10,492 nt of DNA from Desulfobacterales bacterium (GCA_022361535.1 JAKSAU010000519.1:1-10492); one strand, 5' to 3'; numbered from the stretch's first letter, positions 1 to 7,634 are shown. The notes: generated by a model not told the origin, from the sequence alone. Translations and numbers: made by a program.

Positions 1-1400
1 AAAGACTGACGGACATAAAAATCGGCGAAACCGGATATCCTTTTGTTGCTAATAAAGAAGGGATTATCATTGCTCATCCTAACAAGGATTTTATTTTCAG
101 CCTTGATCTGAAAACGCTTAATGGTATGGAAGAAATCGTTCGCCGTATGCTGGCAGGTGAAACCGGAAATGAAGCCTACACATTCAAAGGAACAGATAAA
201 TTAGCCGGGTTCGCATATGTGCCAATGACAGGGTGGAGCATTGCCGTTACCCAGAACAAAGATGAATTCATGGCTCCTGTTAAAAAGATGGAAATCTACA
301 ATATTATCGTCGGTGTTGTAGTCCTTGCTATTGTGGCTGTATTGATTTTCCTTGCTTCCCTTGCCATTGTCCGTCCCATAAATCGTGCTGTGGATGGCCT
401 CAAAGATGTTGCAGAAGGTGAAGGGGACCTGACCATGCGGCTTGACGTTGCAGGAAAAGACGAGGTTGGTGTCCTTTCCCATACCTTCAACATCTTTATA
501 GAAAAACTGCACACCATGATTTCTGACATTAACCAGGGAGTGGATACGTTATCGTCATCGTCAACAGAGCTGGCTGCCATATCTGACGAAATGTCGTCAA
601 GTGCCGGTCAAACATCGGAAAAATCGGGAAGTGTTGCCACTGCAGCCGAAGAGATGACGACAAATATGAACTCTGTTTCTGCTGCAATGGAACAGTCTTC
701 GACCAACGTTAACACGGTTGCCAGTGCTGCAGAGCAAATGAATGCAACCATTGACGAAATCGCAAGAAGCGCGGAAAAAGCCAGAGGCGTTGCGACGAAT
801 GCCGTGGATAAAGTTGCCATGTCTACCGAGCGAATGAATGAACTGGGTGATGCTGCCCAGGCTATCGGCCAGGTTGTGGAAACCATTACCGATATATCCG
901 AACAGGTCAACCTGCTTTCCTTGAATGCTACCATTGAGGCAGCAAGAGCCGGTGATGCCGGCAAAGGATTTGCCGTTGTGGCCAATGAAATCAAGGATCT
1001 GGCAGGGCAAACTTCAGAAGCCTCTCAGGACATAAAAAATAAAATCGATAATATCCAGCAAAGTTCTGCAGGGTCTTTGGCAGGAATGGGTGAAGTATCC
1101 CAGGTCATATCCGAGGTCAGCGACATTGTTGGCTCTATTGCCACAGCAGTGGAAGAACAATCATCAGCTACCCGTGAGATTTCAGAAAATATCACACAGG
1201 CTTCGGCCGGTATTGAAGAAGTCAACCAGAACGTAAATCAGAGTGCTGTAGTCGCACATGAAATTACCCGGGATATTTCAGATGTTAACCAAGCTTCATC
1301 AGATATGGCAGACCGAAGCACCCAGGTTCAAACCAGTGCAGAAGACCTGTCTAAGTTGGCGGCCCGTTTGGACGGGATGGTGAACCGGTTTAAAATTTAA
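1..1400 (+). CDS. Methyl-accepting chemotaxis protein with Cache-type sensor (5' partial)
   Basis: Transmembrane chemoreceptor that would pass ligand signals to CheA/CheW. The reading frame is open from base 3, so the start lies outside the window; about 465 residues are visible. In order: the membrane-proximal part of a periplasmic double-Cache-like sensor ([10 protein letters not shown] then IIIAHPNK, and later [13 protein letters not shown], a typical Cache ending), one transmembrane helix at about bases 303-371, a HAMP linker starting at the RPIN motif (about 372-540), and a long coiled-coil signalling domain. The CheA/CheW-binding tip is at about 900-1013, with [18 protein letters not shown] and [15 protein letters not shown]. 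There is no C-terminal CheR-tethering pentapeptide; the protein ends MVNRFKI. It is paralogous in the cytoplasmic half to the receptor at 5783-7501, including a 20-base identical stretch at the tip, but the sensors differ. The family is certain; the ligand is unknown, though many double-Cache receptors bind amino acids or carboxylates. Confidence 0.96.
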   Translation, partial: RLTDIKIGETGYPFVANKEGIIIAHPNKDFIFSLDLKTLNGMEEIVRRMLAGETGNEAYTFKGTDKLAGFAYVPMTGWSIAVTQNKDEFMAPVKKMEIYNIIVGVVVLAIVAVLIFLASLAIVRPINRAVDGLKDVAEGEGDLTMRLDVAGKDEVGVLSHTFNIFIEKLHTMISDINQGVDTLSSSSTELAAISDEMSSSAGQTSEKSGSVATAAEEMTTNMNSVSAAMEQSSTNVNTVASAAEQMNATIDEIARSAEKARGVATNAVDKVAMSTERMNELGDAAQAIGQVVETITDISEQVNLLSLNATIEAARAGDAGKGFAVVANEIKDLAGQTSEASQDIKNKIDNIQQSSAGSLAGMGEVSQVISEVSDIVGSIATAVEEQSSATREISENITQASAGIEEVNQNVNQSAVVAHEITRDISDVNQASSDMADRSTQVQTSAEDLSKLAARLDGMVNRFKI

Positions 1401-1402
1401 CA

Positions 1403-1462
1403 GGGGCAGCGCCTATAAAAACACCGGATCTTTCAACCTGGAAAGGACTGCCGCCCTTTTTT
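1403..1462 (+). terminator. Probable rho-independent terminator of the first chemoreceptor
   Basis: GGCAG (1405-1409) can pair with CTGCC (1448-1452). Inside this, TCTTTC and GAAAGG (about 1430-1446) form a second stem around the loop AACCTG. A run of six T follows at 1457-1462. The outer stem is short and the structure is branched, so the call is moderate. Confidence 0.5.
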
Positions 1463-1468
1463 AAGAAG

Positions 1469-1496
1469 TTGTTTCAAAGTGTGATTCAGGTATGAT
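1469..1496 (+). promoter_or_regulatory. Candidate sigma-70 promoter for the amidase gene
   Basis: TTGTTT at 1469-1474 and TATGAT at 1491-1496 are separated by 16 bases. Transcription would begin near 1503, giving a leader of about 145 bases that contains all the inverted repeats at 1525-1612. Only a consensus match supports it. Confidence 0.35.
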
Positions 1497-1524
1497 GCGT
1501 TGCTTTGCATAAGAGTTTGTTTAA

Positions 1525-1612
1525 AAAAGACGTCCTGATGTCTTTTGCCGTAAAGACAGATCCTCAAGTTGGTTTATGTATGTTTGCCATGTAAAATTTG
1601 AGGATCTGTCTT
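1525..1612. repeat. Overlapping inverted repeats forming alternative hairpins in the amidase leader
   Basis: Four segments share the AAAGAC/GTCTTT core. Segment 1, AAAAGAC (1525-1531), pairs with segment 2, GTCTTTT (1540-1546). Segment 2, GTCTTT (1540-1545), pairs equally with segment 3, AAAGAC (1552-1557). Segment 3 extends to AAGACAGATCCTCAA (1553-1567), a perfect 15-base inverted repeat with TTGAGGATCTGTCTT (1598-1612) across a 30-base loop. Pairings 1:2, 2:3 and 3:4 share strands and exclude each other where they overlap, as in transcription attenuators. No long T run follows, so it is not a plain terminator. A small palindromic mobile remnant is the main alternative. Confidence 0.75.
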
Positions 1613-1647
1613 CCATAAAGAAAAAAGGGCTGGTATACTCCTGCTCC

Positions 1648-2982
1648 ATGTATAAACAGCCTTGCATAATATTATTTCGAGCGATTTTCCCCATTTTAAC
1701 AACCTTGATAATCGTTTTGAGTTGGATCATCTTTGTTCCAAAAGATGCAGTTGCCTATACATCATCTGAATTGAGCCGATACCAGAATCGGATCATTGAT
1801 TATCGTCACCGGATTAATCCGAAGTATAAAAAACGGGTAAGATCTCACACCCGCTTGATTATTGTCCATACATCTGAACTGGGCTTAGATGCTACCTTGA
1901 GAGTGGTTTCCAAGGGTAAGCGACTTAAAAACGGCCGGACGACTCCAGGTGGTCATGCCAATTACGTTATTGCAAGAAACGGAAGAACCTATCGGATTTT
2001 AGATAAAAAATACCGGGCAGATCACGCCGGCCTGTCCATGTGGCAAGGTTCCACAGACTTAAGCCGGATCTCCGTGGGAATTGAACTGGTGGGCTATCAT
2101 TATGCCCCCATTTCAGATAGCCAGTACCGTTCACTTGGCATGTTGCTGCAGATTTTAAAACGAGTATACGGCCTTGGAGACAAGAGTATTTTAACCCACA
2201 GCCAGGTTGCCTATGGCAAACCCAACCCCTGGTTTAAAAAAAATCACAGGGGTCGGAAACGATGCGGAAAAAACTTTAACAGGTCTAAAGCCGGAATTGG
2301 CCCAACCTGGTCTTATGATCCGGATGTCCGTGCAGGGCGTCTAATGGCAGACCCCATGCTTGCACGGGTGTTTTATTCGCCTTATTCCAGGAAAGTATCT
2401 TCTGTGGCAAAACCATTACGGGAACCGGCATCAAATATAATATCAAAGTCGAACTCTGCCTGGTCGATTGCAGGGGGGGAATACAATGATCCGACAACGG
2501 CGTATATCCTGCCCGATGGAAAGGCACTTCCTGGTGACAGAGTTGAAAAGATTATTGGGTGGGATCGTTTGCCTGTTGGTACAAAGGTCCTGCTTAACCA
2601 GGAAACAGAACAGGTTAAGGTCCAGGCTTTAAGTCCCATTAAGAGAATTTCAAGCCAAATGACAGCCTGGTCACATGCAGGGCAGGATTACCGGTCGGAC
2701 ACCACAATCTACTTTCTACCGTCCGGAAGGGTTGCACAGGGATCGGCCATTCGGGACTGGGATGATCTGCCAGTCGGCACCCGGTTGGTGGTGGGCTATA
2801 AAGGTCCCTATGCCATTACAAAGACGCGGACTGCTTATGGGATCGCCGGCAAAAAATACAAGGATAAGTTCGTTATTTATCATCTGCCGCAGTTGGGACC
2901 TATCCAGGGAGACAAGGTAGCTGACTTTAATGATTTACCACGTGGGGCAACCATATATCTTCCTCTTTCATACAAAGGGTGA
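1648..2982 (+). CDS. Secreted N-acetylmuramoyl-L-alanine amidase (Amidase_2/PGRP fold) with three C-terminal repeats
   Basis: Predicted zinc amidase that cuts the bond between N-acetylmuramic acid and L-alanine in peptidoglycan, acting in the periplasm. From the ATG at 1648 it has 444 residues. A hydrophobic signal segment spans residues 7-30 and AVA at 34-36 gives a likely signal peptidase site. The catalytic domain spans about 68-215. Probable zinc ligands are His74 (IIVHTSE), His184 (LTHSQVAYG) and Cys206 (KRCGKNF), the His-His-Cys pattern of T7 lysozyme-like enzymes. GGHANYVIARNG (101-112), HAGLSMWQG (126-134) and SVGIEL (142-147) are typical of the family. Residues 270-316, 339-381 and 395-439 are three copies of a repeat that I cannot assign. 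An in-frame ATG at 1576 exists, but it lies in the loop of the leader hairpin and would put 24 polar residues before the signal peptide, so 1648 is preferred although its Shine-Dalgarno sequence is weak. It converges on the asparaginase gene. A role in wall recycling, remodelling or lysis of other cells cannot be told apart here. Confidence 0.87.
   Translation: MYKQPCIILFRAIFPILTTLIIVLSWIIFVPKDAVAYTSSELSRYQNRIIDYRHRINPKYKKRVRSHTRLIIVHTSELGLDATLRVVSKGKRLKNGRTTPGGHANYVIARNGRTYRILDKKYRADHAGLSMWQGSTDLSRISVGIELVGYHYAPISDSQYRSLGMLLQILKRVYGLGDKSILTHSQVAYGKPNPWFKKNHRGRKRCGKNFNRSKAGIGPTWSYDPDVRAGRLMADPMLARVFYSPYSRKVSSVAKPLREPASNIISKSNSAWSIAGGEYNDPTTAYILPDGKALPGDRVEKIIGWDRLPVGTKVLLNQETEQVKVQALSPIKRISSQMTAWSHAGQDYRSDTTIYFLPSGRVAQGSAIRDWDDLPVGTRLVVGYKGPYAITKTRTAYGIAGKKYKDKFVIYHLPQLGPIQGDKVADFNDLPRGATIYLPLSYKG
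2455..2964 (+). repeat. Three tandem protein repeats in the amidase C terminus
   Basis: Three copies encoded at 2455-2595, 2662-2790 and 2830-2964. Shared pattern: (S/T)A(W/Y), two residues, AG, two residues, Y, then (I/A)Y-x-LP, a glycine-rich turn, a W or F followed by D/N-x-LP-x-G-(T/A). Examples are SAWSIAGGEY, TAWSHAGQDY and TAYGIAGKKY, each later followed by LPVGT, LPVGT or LPRGA. Divergence is too large for a recent DNA duplication. The linkers are 22 and 13 residues. By position they may bind the cell wall, as SH3b or LysM repeats do in other amidases, but the motif matches neither that I can recognise. Confidence 0.85.
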
Positions 2983-3055
2983 TTCTTTTTGTAAGCGTGG
3001 AGTGTTGCTAAAAGTATAATCTTTGATTACTTGAAAACATTGTACTCAGGTATCG

Positions 3056-4051
3056 TTAATAACTGTAAAAAAGCTCCTGTACTTCCTCAAGGCTTCTTGG
3101 TTTTAATAAAGAGAGCATGAGTAGGATTCTTGCTTTGGCAGGATTGAGTTCGTCAGAGGCAATAAATCCGTTTAAATCATCATCCACTTCTACGTTTCGG
3201 CCCACAGTTCCTGTGGGAACCCTGGAGGCGCGGACGATAAAGATGCCTTGCTGTGCAAGGTCTGCTGCGGTCCGGATGGCAGCTTCGGGCATGTTGCCGT
3301 TACCGTCACCGGCAACTACAACTCCCTTGGCACCGTTGGCTACAGAGGCTTGTAACAGATCCGGCGGCATATCTGCACATGCATACACAATATCTACACG
3401 AGGCAGGGGCAGGTCATAATCCGGTGAAAATTCACTGATGGTCGTATGCTTCCTAAAAGGTCCCCTGAAAAATTTAACCGTTCCAAATACAACGGTTCCC
3501 ATAAGTCCATTAACCGGCGATAAAAATGTTTCAACCGAGGTAGTATTGGTTTTGGTCAGAGAATGAGCGCCATGGATTCTGTCATTCATGACCACCATCA
3601 CCCCCCGCCCACTGGATTCCGGAGCGGCTGCTACAGCAACTGCGTTGAACAGGTTCAAAGGGCCGTCCGCACTGATGGCCGTGGCCGGCCGCATGGCACC
3701 TGTCATGACCACGGGTTTTGTACTTTTGACGGTTAGGTTTAGGAAAAAAGCGGTTTCCTCCATGGTGTCTGTACCATGTGTAACCACGAGGCCGTCAATA
3801 TCACTTCGGCTGAGCATCTGGTTAATTTTTTTGGCAAGACCTGTCATGATTTTAAATGACATGTCCTGGGACCCCACATTTGAAAACTGTTCTCCCTCGA
3901 TCCTGGAAATTTTGTCCAGGTTCGGTACGGCACTGACAAGTCCCTCGATATTAAGTTGCCCGGAAGTATAGCCGGCCTGGGTGGAAGACGGGGCGGCTCC
4001 TGCTATGGTGCCGCCGGTGGCCAAAATACCCACACAGGGTAAGGATGTCAT
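3056..4051 (-). CDS. ansB: L-asparaginase, type II-like, without signal peptide
   Basis: Hydrolyses L-asparagine to L-aspartate and ammonia. The 331 residues align by eye over the whole length with Escherichia coli AnsB. The nucleophile region is TGGTIAG with Thr15; Tyr28 (GYTSGQ) fits the flexible lid; Ser61 is in GSQDM; Thr94 and Asp95 are in THGTDTMEET; Lys167 is in LTKTNTT. VGRNVEVDD near the end and the terminal LLMLSLL segment are also family-typical. Unlike E. coli AnsB there is no signal peptide: the chain begins MTSLPCVGILATGG, directly at the first beta strand, so the enzyme should stay in the cytoplasm. The start is supported by AAGGAG six bases upstream (4058-4063). It lies 29 bases behind sdaA on the same strand, so co-transcription is likely. 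No convincing terminator was found between it and the convergent amidase gene. Some glutaminase activity is possible. Confidence 0.94.
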   Translation of the reverse strand: MTSLPCVGILATGGTIAGAAPSSTQAGYTSGQLNIEGLVSAVPNLDKISRIEGEQFSNVGSQDMSFKIMTGLAKKINQMLSRSDIDGLVVTHGTDTMEETAFFLNLTVKSTKPVVMTGAMRPATAISADGPLNLFNAVAVAAAPESSGRGVMVVMNDRIHGAHSLTKTNTTSVETFLSPVNGLMGTVVFGTVKFFRGPFRKHTTISEFSPDYDLPLPRVDIVYACADMPPDLLQASVANGAKGVVVAGDGNGNMPEAAIRTAADLAQQGIFIVRASRVPTGTVGRNVEVDDDLNGFIASDELNPAKARILLMLSLLKPRSLEEVQELFYSY

Positions 4052-4080
4052 GGCAATCTCCTTGTGTCTGTTCTAGTGGA

Positions 4081-5454
4081 TCAACAGGATACGCAACACA
4101 AGGCCAGTCCGCCAAGTGCCGTTTCCTTATACCGGGTACACATGTCCCTGCCTGTTTCCATCATGGTTTCAACCACTTCATCAAAAGTTACTTTTTGCCG
4201 TGCAGGATCTCCGGCCTCAGCAAGTATGGATGCGTTTACGGCTGTAACTGCGCCTACGGCATTGCGTTCTATACAAGGGATTTGTACATAGCCGCCCACA
4301 GGGTCACAGGTCATACCAAGCTGGTGCTCCAGGGCAATTTCAGCAGCATTTTCCAATCGTTTGATATCACTGCCCATGGCGTGGGTCATCAATGCTGCAG
4401 CCATGGATGAGGCCACCCCGACTTCACCCTGGCATCCGACTTCGGCTCCGGATATACTGGCATTTTTTTTGGCGATAAAGGCAATGGCGGATGCGGCAAG
4501 CATGCCTTTGCGCAATTGTTCCCGGGTGAGATGGTAATGATGTTTAAGCATGTAAATCACACCGGGCATTACACCGGCCGAACCGGATGTCGGGGCTGTA
4601 ACTACCTGGCGACCGTCTGCATTTTCCTCTGATGCAGCCATAGCATAGGCGTTGAGCAGGCCAAGAATCCGTCCTGTTTCTCTTGGCATGTTTTGGGCGT
4701 TTTCCATCAATACTTTGGCTTTTCTGAGCAGGCCAATGGAGCCGGGAAGCAAACCGTCTTTAGAGAGCCCTCGCTCCACACAATCGAACATGGTGTCTAA
4801 AATTCCGTCGATTCCGGCCAGGATATCAGCCTGGGACAAACCAGTCAGGGCCTGTTCGTTTGTAAGGATAATATCGTCCAGGGACAAACCGGTCCGGCGC
4901 ATCTGTTTCCTTAATGAATTCATACTCCAATAGGGGTGGGGCGGTACCGGAGGTTGCTTTGAGATTTCCCCTTTTTGCTGGATAAAACCACCGCCAACAG
5001 AGTAATACTCCTGCTCAAATAAAGAGTTTTTATTATGCAACAGAACAAACCGCATTGTATTGGCAAAGGGTAAATCGCTAGTATCCCCGGTTTCAAATAC
5101 GATATCATTTCCTGTAAAAGGAATTTTATGGTCATTAAATTTTAAAATATATTCTTCATTCTGGGAGCCTAACAATTGGCTTAAGGCATCGCAGTCACAT
5201 GTTGAAGGTTCCCAGCCCATTAATCCGCCCAAAAGGGCCCTATCTGTTCCGTGGCCTTTACCTGTCAGACTTAAAGAGCCGAACAGGTGTACCTTGATTT
5301 TAAGATCTGCTTGCAAGAGATCTGAGTTGGCAACGGCAGTTCTGAACATTAGTGCGGCTTTCATGGGACCGATGGTATGAGAGCTTGATGGCCCGGGCCC
5401 GGTTTTGAAAATATCAAAAATGGATGTCGTTATATGGCTGTTTTGTTCTGTCAC
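4081..5454 (-). CDS. sdaA: L-serine ammonia-lyase (L-serine dehydratase), iron-sulfur, single chain
   Basis: Deaminates L-serine to pyruvate and ammonia in the cytoplasm. It has 457 residues, close to the usual 450-460 of the single-chain form. The N-terminal beta-chain domain shows GPGPSSSHTIGPM (19-31) and GSLSLTGKGHGTD (59-71); the alpha-chain domain shows TAPTSGSAGVMPG (286-298). Cys341, Cys383 and Cys394 have spacings of 42 and 11, the same as E. coli SdaA Cys343/385/396, the [4Fe-4S] ligands. The last residue, Cys457, resembles the C-terminal cysteine that reaches into the active site as a fourth cluster ligand in the Legionella enzyme. The start codon is GTG (5452-5454) and no good Shine-Dalgarno sequence precedes it, but the frame begins only a few residues before the conserved SIFDIFKTGPGPSSSHT and no nearby ATG fits. 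It is the first gene of a likely operon with the asparaginase. Confidence 0.95.
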   Translation of the reverse strand: MTEQNSHITTSIFDIFKTGPGPSSSHTIGPMKAALMFRTAVANSDLLQADLKIKVHLFGSLSLTGKGHGTDRALLGGLMGWEPSTCDCDALSQLLGSQNEEYILKFNDHKIPFTGNDIVFETGDTSDLPFANTMRFVLLHNKNSLFEQEYYSVGGGFIQQKGEISKQPPVPPHPYWSMNSLRKQMRRTGLSLDDIILTNEQALTGLSQADILAGIDGILDTMFDCVERGLSKDGLLPGSIGLLRKAKVLMENAQNMPRETGRILGLLNAYAMAASEENADGRQVVTAPTSGSAGVMPGVIYMLKHHYHLTREQLRKGMLAASAIAFIAKKNASISGAEVGCQGEVGVASSMAAALMTHAMGSDIKRLENAAEIALEHQLGMTCDPVGGYVQIPCIERNAVGAVTAVNASILAEAGDPARQKVTFDEVVETMMETGRDMCTRYKETALGGLALCCVSC

Positions 5455-5541
5455 GGTCTGTATTATCTTTATATTTCCAATGGGTTACTTTTTTATATTG
5501 CCATCCGGTTTCACGCATTCCCGAACAGAGTGGTGCCATCC

Positions 5542-5571
5542 TTATTAATCTCAAATCACGGTGTAAGTCAA
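5542..5571 (-). promoter_or_regulatory. Candidate promoter of the sdaA-asparaginase operon
   Basis: Read on the minus strand: TTGACT (5571-5566), 18 bases, TAATAA (5547-5542). Transcription would start near 5535, giving a leader of about 80 bases before the GTG at 5454. Consensus match only. Confidence 0.4.
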
Positions 5572-5634
5572 AAGAATTTTTCCTGTTTGAACTCGGTTAG
5601 CCCCAATTATCAATAGTTTGGTGCTGAAAAGCGG

Positions 5635-5663
5635 TTGACAGGGTTGGGGTGAATCGGTATTTT
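5635..5663 (+). promoter_or_regulatory. Sigma-70-type promoter of the second chemoreceptor
   Basis: A perfect -35 box TTGACA (5635-5640), a 17-base spacer and TATTTT (5658-5663) as -10. Transcription would start near 5670, about 112 bases before the ATG. I saw no sigma-28 flagellar box in the same region, which would suggest expression through the housekeeping sigma factor. Confidence 0.6.
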
Positions 5664-5782
5664 TAAAAAATGTATTTTTATGGTATCATATTAACAATTT
5701 CCCAGAAAATCAGTAATAATAACGATAGAGAAGGTGTAGCTAACAGACTTTTCTGCGGATTATATTACTCAGAGGAGACCTA

Positions 5783-7501
5783 ATGGAAAACAACGAATCC
5801 ACAAAAAAAAGCAGCAGTATTGCTTTTAAAACTGCAGCTGCCAGCGGTATTATCATCCTCGTACTTCTGGCAATCAGCAGTTTTATCGGTATTCAACTTC
5901 AATCCAGCCTGTCCGAAAGTATGATTAACCAGTTTGTTACAACACAGAAGACGGCTCTGGAAGAAGAATCTGTCCAGATGAAAAAATCTCTGGTGTCCAA
6001 TATGGAAGTAAACTTAGAGATCTGTACCAGTGTGACCCGCTCTTTTCTATATAATTTTGATCAGGAGCAACTGTATAAATTATTGGCCTCCTATCTGAAG
6101 TTGGATGGAATTGTTGCCATAAAGGTTCTGGATGCAGAAGGTAATCCCTTTGGAGCAGCCTGGAAATCACCGGAAATTGCCACCGGACAGGCCCTGCCGG
6201 ACACTGTAACACCAGATGAAAAGCTTTCCATTGTGTCCGATGCCCTTCACGAAGGTGAAAAAGTGGGCAGTGTCAGACTTTACTATACCAATGAGTTAGT
6301 TAACAAGATGCTTGCTGATAAGGAAGCCCACACCCAGGAAAGTATTGTCACTTTTGAATCCATTGCCCAAAAAAATATCGGTAATTCTATAACGATCCAG
6401 ATTGTTGTTGCCATAGTTATTATTATTGCTCTTATTGTTACCTTGGTGATCTGTCTGCAAGTATTTGTAACAAGGCCAATTAAAAACACCATCACCATGA
6501 TCAAGGATATTGCCCAGGGTGAAGGTGACTTGACCAAACGTCTGGAAGTAAAAACCAAAGATGAAATCGGTGAATTATCTACTTGGTTTAACCAGTTTAT
6601 TCAAAAACTCCAGGACCTGATCAAGGAAGTGACAGAAAATGCCACCACAATTGATACCTCTTCAACGGAATTTACCAAGCTGTCTTCTTCAATGAACAAT
6701 GGTGTAGAGGATCTGTCTTCACGTTCAGGGTCGGTTGCGCAGGCTGCCGATGATATGAGTACCAATATGACCTCTGTTGCTGCCGCCATGGAAGAAGCTT
6801 CAACAAATATCAACATGGTGGCTACGGCATCTGAAGAGATGTCTTCAACAATTAATGAAATTGCCCAGAACGCGGAAAAAGCAAGAAGTATTACTGACAA
6901 TGCCGTGACCCAGACACAGAGCGCATCTCAACAGGTAAATGAATTGGGGGATGCGGCCAACCAGATCGGTAAAGTGGTTGAAACCATTACAGATATATCC
7001 GAACAGGTCAATCTGCTGGCACTGAACGCGACCATTGAAGCGGCCAGGGCAGGTGAAGCAGGTAAAGGGTTTGCTGTTGTGGCCAACGAGATAAAGGACT
7101 TGGCCAATCAGACCGCAGAGGCGTCAGGTGCCATTAAGGATCAAATCCAGGGTATCCAGAATTCTACAAACAACACAGTTGAAGAAATATCAACCATCTC
7201 CGAAGTTGTGACAGAGATCAACTCCATTGTTGCCACCATTGCCACGGCCGTGGAAGAGCAATCTGCCACGACCCGTGAGATTGCAGAAAATATTTCAAAT
7301 GCCTCAACAGGTATCGTGGAAGTAAACGATAATGTGAGCCAGGGGTCTGCAGCATCCCAGCAAGTTGCCGGCGAAATCGCAGAGATTACCGAGGCTACTA
7401 ATGGTTTGGCGTCGTCCAGCCAGGAAGTGAAAACCAATTCGGATCAGCTATCAATTTTAGGGGATCGCTTGTCCGAGCTTATGGGTAAATTTAGGGTATA
7501 G
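5783..7501 (+). CDS. Methyl-accepting chemotaxis protein, full length
   Basis: Complete chemoreceptor of 572 residues. A short basic N terminus is followed by TM1 (about 17-37), a periplasmic sensor of about 165 residues (38-202), TM2 (about 203-226), HAMP (about 227-283, with RPIKNT and the DEIGEL segment) and a long coiled-coil signalling domain. The tip at 407-445 contains [18 protein letters not shown] and [15 protein letters not shown], the CheA/CheW contact. The sensor differs from that of the receptor at the left edge. Its second half ([16 protein letters not shown] and [11 protein letters not shown]) looks like a single Cache or PAS-like fold, but I cannot assign the family or ligand. 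No CheR-tethering pentapeptide is present; the end is LMGKFRV. The start is supported by AGAGGAGA at 5771-5778. It has its own promoter and terminator, so it is probably monocistronic. The solute-binding protein gene follows 187 bases later. Confidence 0.96.
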   Translation: MENNESTKKSSSIAFKTAAASGIIILVLLAISSFIGIQLQSSLSESMINQFVTTQKTALEEESVQMKKSLVSNMEVNLEICTSVTRSFLYNFDQEQLYKLLASYLKLDGIVAIKVLDAEGNPFGAAWKSPEIATGQALPDTVTPDEKLSIVSDALHEGEKVGSVRLYYTNELVNKMLADKEAHTQESIVTFESIAQKNIGNSITIQIVVAIVIIIALIVTLVICLQVFVTRPIKNTITMIKDIAQGEGDLTKRLEVKTKDEIGELSTWFNQFIQKLQDLIKEVTENATTIDTSSTEFTKLSSSMNNGVEDLSSRSGSVAQAADDMSTNMTSVAAAMEEASTNINMVATASEEMSSTINEIAQNAEKARSITDNAVTQTQSASQQVNELGDAANQIGKVVETITDISEQVNLLALNATIEAARAGEAGKGFAVVANEIKDLANQTAEASGAIKDQIQGIQNSTNNTVEEISTISEVVTEINSIVATIATAVEEQSATTREIAENISNASTGIVEVNDNVSQGSAASQQVAGEIAEITEATNGLASSSQEVKTNSDQLSILGDRLSELMGKFRV

Positions 7502-7507
7502 ATAACA

Positions 7508-7550
7508 CTGGGCGGGTCTGGCGTTAAGCGCCTTTCCCGCCCAGCTTTTT
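7508..7550 (+). terminator. Strong rho-independent terminator after the second chemoreceptor
   Basis: CTGGGCGGG (7508-7516) pairs perfectly with CCCGCCCAG (7536-7544). An inner GGCG/CGCC stem caps it, and CTTTTT follows to 7550. It starts six bases after the stop codon. Confidence 0.93.
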
Positions 7551-7634
7551 GAACGCATTGGCAATTCCCCGTTGCCTGCTCTCTTCTCTCTGATTTTTTT
7601 CATGTTGATTTTGATGGGGACAATCTTTCATCAA

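Larger units (their letters stand above)
5455..5782. other. Divergent intergenic region between sdaA and the second chemoreceptor
   Basis: About 328 bases with no supported gene. It holds a candidate promoter on each strand (minus 5542-5571, plus 5635-5663), so the operon and the receptor gene are probably fired divergently from start points about 130 bases apart. The plus-strand leader is about 110 bases, AT-rich, and ends with AGAGGAGA at 5771-5778 before the ATG at 5783. I see no riboswitch fold I can name. The short open frame at 5434-5616 is not supported. Confidence 0.7.

Noticed and set aside
597..1010. Long antisense open frames inside the first chemoreceptor
   Set aside because: Mirror of the biased codon use in the coiled-coil domain; similar shadows occur in the second receptor at 6601-6900 and 7141-7437.
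1576..1647. Upstream ATG giving a 468-residue amidase
   Set aside because: It lies in the loop of a perfect 15-base hairpin, has no Shine-Dalgarno sequence and would put a polar extension before the signal peptide.
3013..3032. AT-rich hairpin between the convergent amidase and asparaginase genes as a terminator
   Set aside because: Only a weak stem (AGT-bulge-AATC with GATT-ACT, loop TTT) and no T tract on either strand.
3588..3971. 127-residue plus-strand open frame opposite the asparaginase
   Set aside because: The minus-strand product has a complete set of asparaginase motifs; the plus frame has no signal of its own.
5434..5616. 60-residue open frame on the plus strand between sdaA and the chemoreceptor
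   Set aside because: No ribosome site or family likeness, overlaps the sdaA start and its candidate promoter, and is rich in residues typical of random frames.
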